Source: Maribacter algarum (ex Zhang et al. 2020) (GTDB taxonomy: Bacteria; Bacteroidota; Bacteroidia; Flavobacteriales; Flavobacteriaceae). From it: a stretch of DNA of 64,000 nt. The DNA lies in the NCBI RefSeq assembly GCF_005885635.1, contig NZ_VATY01000006.1:118926-182925 (forward strand), in the 5' to 3' direction. Every line of letters begins with the position of its first letter. Position 1 is the first letter of the stretch. A program made the position numbers and the translations under genes. Under the pieces are notes generated by a model. That model worked only from the letters and a program-made list of their open reading frames with translations. It had not been told where the DNA came from and did no database searches. This document shows positions 61,512 to 64,000 of the stretch, piece after piece.

Positions 61512-63497
61512 ATGAAATATATTCTTCTGGTAGCATTTGTAATGATGGGTAGTTTCCTATTTGCACAAGACAGTCCTCCTCCAATTCAAGAATCAACCCC
61601 CCCTTCAAAACCAAGAAGTCTTGACAAGAAAAGAGCGATGGGTTCTGAACCTTCTGAAATTACAATTAAGGATTACAAAATAATTTCTTTCGAGAGAGAC
61701 ACTACTTTTTTAGATACTACCATTACCATAAATAAGGAATACAAGTACAATTATCTTAGAACAGACGACTTTGAATTGATGCCGTTTTCAAACGTCGGGC
61801 AACCTTATAATAAGTTGGGTGTCGATTTTGAGCGAAGAAACTTATACCCAAAACTTGGAGCTAAAGCCAAACACTTCAACTATGCTGAAATGGAGGACAT
61901 CAACTATTATAGTGTAGCTACTCCCATGACCGATATTCTTTTTAAAACTACATTCGAACAGGGGCAGTTATTAGACGCACTTCTCACATTCAACACATCA
62001 AGAAGATTAAATTTTTCTATAGGTTATGAAGGCATGCGATCCCGGGGTAAATACAATTTTGACGAAGGCGAATCTGGTAACTTTAGAACAACAGCGAATT
62101 ATATAACAAAAAACGGAAGATATGACCTTAGGGCCCATATTGCAGCACAAAGTGTTGATGCGGAAGAAAATGGTGGCATAACGGTTCGAGATCAATTTGA
62201 GTCGGGCAGTAGTAATTTTACCAATAGAGTGAAAATAGATGTAAGATTTGATAGTCAAAGAGCGAGCAACAGAATTCTGGGCAAGCGATATTTTCTAGAC
62301 CATAAATACAAACTGATTAAAAAGCAGAAAGACTCCAGTAGAGCCGAAAAAACCTCCTTGGCACTTGGTCATCGGTTTAATTATGAAACTAAATACTATC
62401 AGTTTGTCCAAGCGCAGCAAAACACCTATTTCGGTGCGGGGCTTTTGCCAAGTATAAATGATAGAGTGAACCTCAAGACCATGTACAATCAAGTAAGTCT
62501 TGATTTTTATAACGCTACGCTTGGTAGTCTTCAAGCCAATGTGAATTTATACAACTACAATTATGCTTTCAATAGTATTTTAGTTACGGACAGTCAAACA
62601 ATTCGAAACCAATTAAAAGGAGAAGAGATTGCACTTGGTGCAAACTATGAAAAGCAAATAGGAGGTTTTTTGGTTAGAGGAGGAATAAAATATAACCTTG
62701 TCGGAGACCTCACGGGTAATATTATTGATGCAGCAGCAAGCTATAGCTTTAATGAAAAGCACAAGATGACTGTAGCTTTTCATACATCGGCAAGAATGCC
62801 TGATTTTAATTTTCTACTTTATCAAAGTGACTACTTGAACTACAATTGGCAGAATACGGCAACATTTAAAAACGAACGTGTAAATAGTCTGCAAGCCACC
62901 ATTGATTCGAAAACTTGGGGTGCTTTATCTGCCAAAATTACGAACCTTGATAATTATACCTATTTCGGAATTAACTCCAATCCCATAGTAGCCCCTGAAG
63001 AAGGTATAGAAAATGCAATCATCGCACCCTTTCAAGAAGACAATAGTATTCAACATTTGAAAGTGAAATATATAAAGGAGTTTAAGGTTGGCGGTTTTGC
63101 TTTGAACAACACTATAATGTATCAAAATGTAAACCAGTCAAATGAAGTGCTTAATGTTCCTCAGTTGGTTACCAGAAATACATTGTACTTCTCTACAGAT
63201 ATTTTTAAGAAAGCAATGTACCTTCAAACAGGTGTTACCTTTAAGTATTTCACTGAATATAACATGGATGCCTATAATCCACTCCTAGGGGAATTCTATA
63301 TTCAGAATACTGAAAAGTTAGGAGGCTATCCTTTACTCGATTTTTTCATCAATGCTAAGGTCCAGCAAACCAGAATATTTTTGAAGGCCGAGCACTTCAA
63401 TTCATCTTTTAGCAAGAACAATTATTATTCCGCTCCTAATTATCCATATCGTGACTTTGTAATACGATTTGGTTTGGTGTGGAATTTCTTTTCATAG
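61512..63497 (+). CDS. Outer membrane porin-like protein (Porin_10 type)
   Basis: A 661-residue protein with a signal peptide (to FLFAQ). A short proline-rich linker leads to alternating hydrophobic strands with aromatic ends throughout, as in a large beta-barrel. It ends with YRDFVIRFGLVWNFFS, a C-terminal Phe/Ser strand typical of outer membrane barrels. It matches the putative porin family common in flavobacteria. The transported substrate is unknown. Confidence 0.85.
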   Translation: MKYILLVAFVMMGSFLFAQDSPPPIQESTPPSKPRSLDKKRAMGSEPSEITIKDYKIISFERDTTFLDTTITINKEYKYNYLRTDDFELMPFSNVGQPYNKLGVDFERRNLYPKLGAKAKHFNYAEMEDINYYSVATPMTDILFKTTFEQGQLLDALLTFNTSRRLNFSIGYEGMRSRGKYNFDEGESGNFRTTANYITKNGRYDLRAHIAAQSVDAEENGGITVRDQFESGSSNFTNRVKIDVRFDSQRASNRILGKRYFLDHKYKLIKKQKDSSRAEKTSLALGHRFNYETKYYQFVQAQQNTYFGAGLLPSINDRVNLKTMYNQVSLDFYNATLGSLQANVNLYNYNYAFNSILVTDSQTIRNQLKGEEIALGANYEKQIGGFLVRGGIKYNLVGDLTGNIIDAAASYSFNEKHKMTVAFHTSARMPDFNFLLYQSDYLNYNWQNTATFKNERVNSLQATIDSKTWGALSAKITNLDNYTYFGINSNPIVAPEEGIENAIIAPFQEDNSIQHLKVKYIKEFKVGGFALNNTIMYQNVNQSNEVLNVPQLVTRNTLYFSTDIFKKAMYLQTGVTFKYFTEYNMDAYNPLLGEFYIQNTEKLGGYPLLDFFINAKVQQTRIFLKAEHFNSSFSKNNYYSAPNYPYRDFVIRFGLVWNFFS

Positions 63498-63757
63498 AAG
63501 GTATTCGTAGAACTTAGAATACTATTAAAAAGTAAGCGTATTTATTAGATTTAGTGTGAGGGCTGCTATGAAAAAATAGCACCAGGCTTTCGCCACTCGC
63601 TTTTTATACGAGATCAAAAAAGATTGATCTTGTAGAAAAGAGCTCAAACAGAGGCTCTATCCTTGCCCTGATTAAATTATTTTCATCTTTTTTAATTCTG
63701 ATAATCAAGTAGTTGAATATTTTTTTCATAAGGTTTTCAAAAAAAATCATTTAGGTA
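63498..63757. other. Gap between the porin gene and the rRNA promoter
   Basis: No gene was found. It contains AT-rich sequence and one small possible hairpin near 63567-63600. Its right part probably holds upstream promoter elements for the rRNA operon. Confidence 0.45.
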
Positions 63758-63788
63758 TTGTGTAAGCAAGAAAACCATCTTATATTTG
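63758..63788 (+). promoter_or_regulatory. rRNA operon promoter
   Basis: TTG (63758-63760), 20 bp, then TATATTTG (63781-63788). The same spacing and -7 element occur at the tRNA-fMet promoter. AT-rich upstream DNA and the leader sequence that follows point to rRNA. Confidence 0.82.
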
Positions 63789-64000
63789 CAGCCGCTTTGG
63801 GAGTGAGATGCTCCTGAAAGTTTGAAAAGCTGAAGTTCGAATCAAGGTATTTTTATCTTTTAGAAGAATTTCGGTTTTTTATTTGAAGTTCATTGACAGA
63901 TTGTAGAGACAGCGCACACATCCTTATAAGGGTGTGATGTAAAGTAAGAATCATATATATGGTTGGAAGAAATTCCGAACATATAAGAATTAGATCGAGA
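63789..64000 (+). ncRNA. 5' leader of an rRNA operon, 16S gene beyond the window
   Basis: The segment has the flavobacterial rRNA leader layout: GTTCATTGACAGATTG near 63889-63904, then a short hairpin CACATCCTTATAAGGGTGTG near 63918-63937, and an AT-rich run to the window end. The 16S start (AGAGTTTGATC) is not reached. The call rests on promoter, position and recall of similar leaders. Confidence 0.7.

Overview
The window looks like about 64 kb of chromosome from a marine-type member of the Flavobacteriaceae (Bacteroidota). The evidence is AT-rich DNA, promoters of the TTG-N20-TAnnTTTG kind, a T9SS sorting tail, GSCFA, LemA/TPM, Porin_10-like and YLPxGF-repeat proteins, CPCC and DUF5522-like proteins, and a typical flavobacterial rRNA promoter at the right edge. 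Most of it is core chromosome with several accessory patches. All calls come from reading the sequence; no database search was run.

Left edge (1-580): the first codons of a tyrosine recombinase run off the left end, next to an initiator tRNA gene. A second, truncated tRNA 5' end lies upstream, broken by a short palindromic repeat. This is probably the boundary of an integrated element. 0.6-24 kb: housekeeping and envelope genes, namely an AGCS symporter, era, der, a MarR/hydrolase divergent pair with a perfect operator palindrome, TPM-TPM-LemA, MerR and M23 peptidase genes, alaS, GSCFA, an aromatic amino acid hydroxylase, and a four-gene run (mini HExxH membrane protein, ACC-deaminase-like enzyme, glucosaminidase, hemL). 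An alpha/beta hydrolase frame without a start codon follows a lone response regulator.

25-27.6 kb: a cassette-like run of small unrelated genes separated by imperfect inverted repeats. 28-34 kb: a large secreted metzincin with thrombospondin type 3 repeats and a T9SS tail, flanked by two paralogous 50-residue membrane peptides that lie in duplicated modules; a small triple-repeat secreted protein follows. 34-43 kb: a DASS transporter and a Planctomycete-like DUF1553/DUF1501/sugar-isomerase/cytochrome cluster. 43-47.8 kb: lysS, a thioredoxin-like protein, a membrane LuxR-type regulator, a Pmp3-type peptide and lipB.

47.8-58.2 kb is the most interesting region. It holds an ECF sigma factor, a one-TM TPR protein that looks like its anti-sigma partner, a predicted periplasmic TPR-CHAT (caspase-like) protein, four tandem paralogous lipoproteins, two further envelope proteins and an OmpA-domain protein. 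Seven promoters here share the layout GTTAACC-N15(-17)-CAWTAAA, one of them at the sigma gene itself. I read this as a self-contained sigma regulon for envelope stress or signalling. 58-64 kb: a large lipoprotein, rnhB, a porin, and the promoter and leader of an rRNA operon whose 16S gene lies beyond the window.
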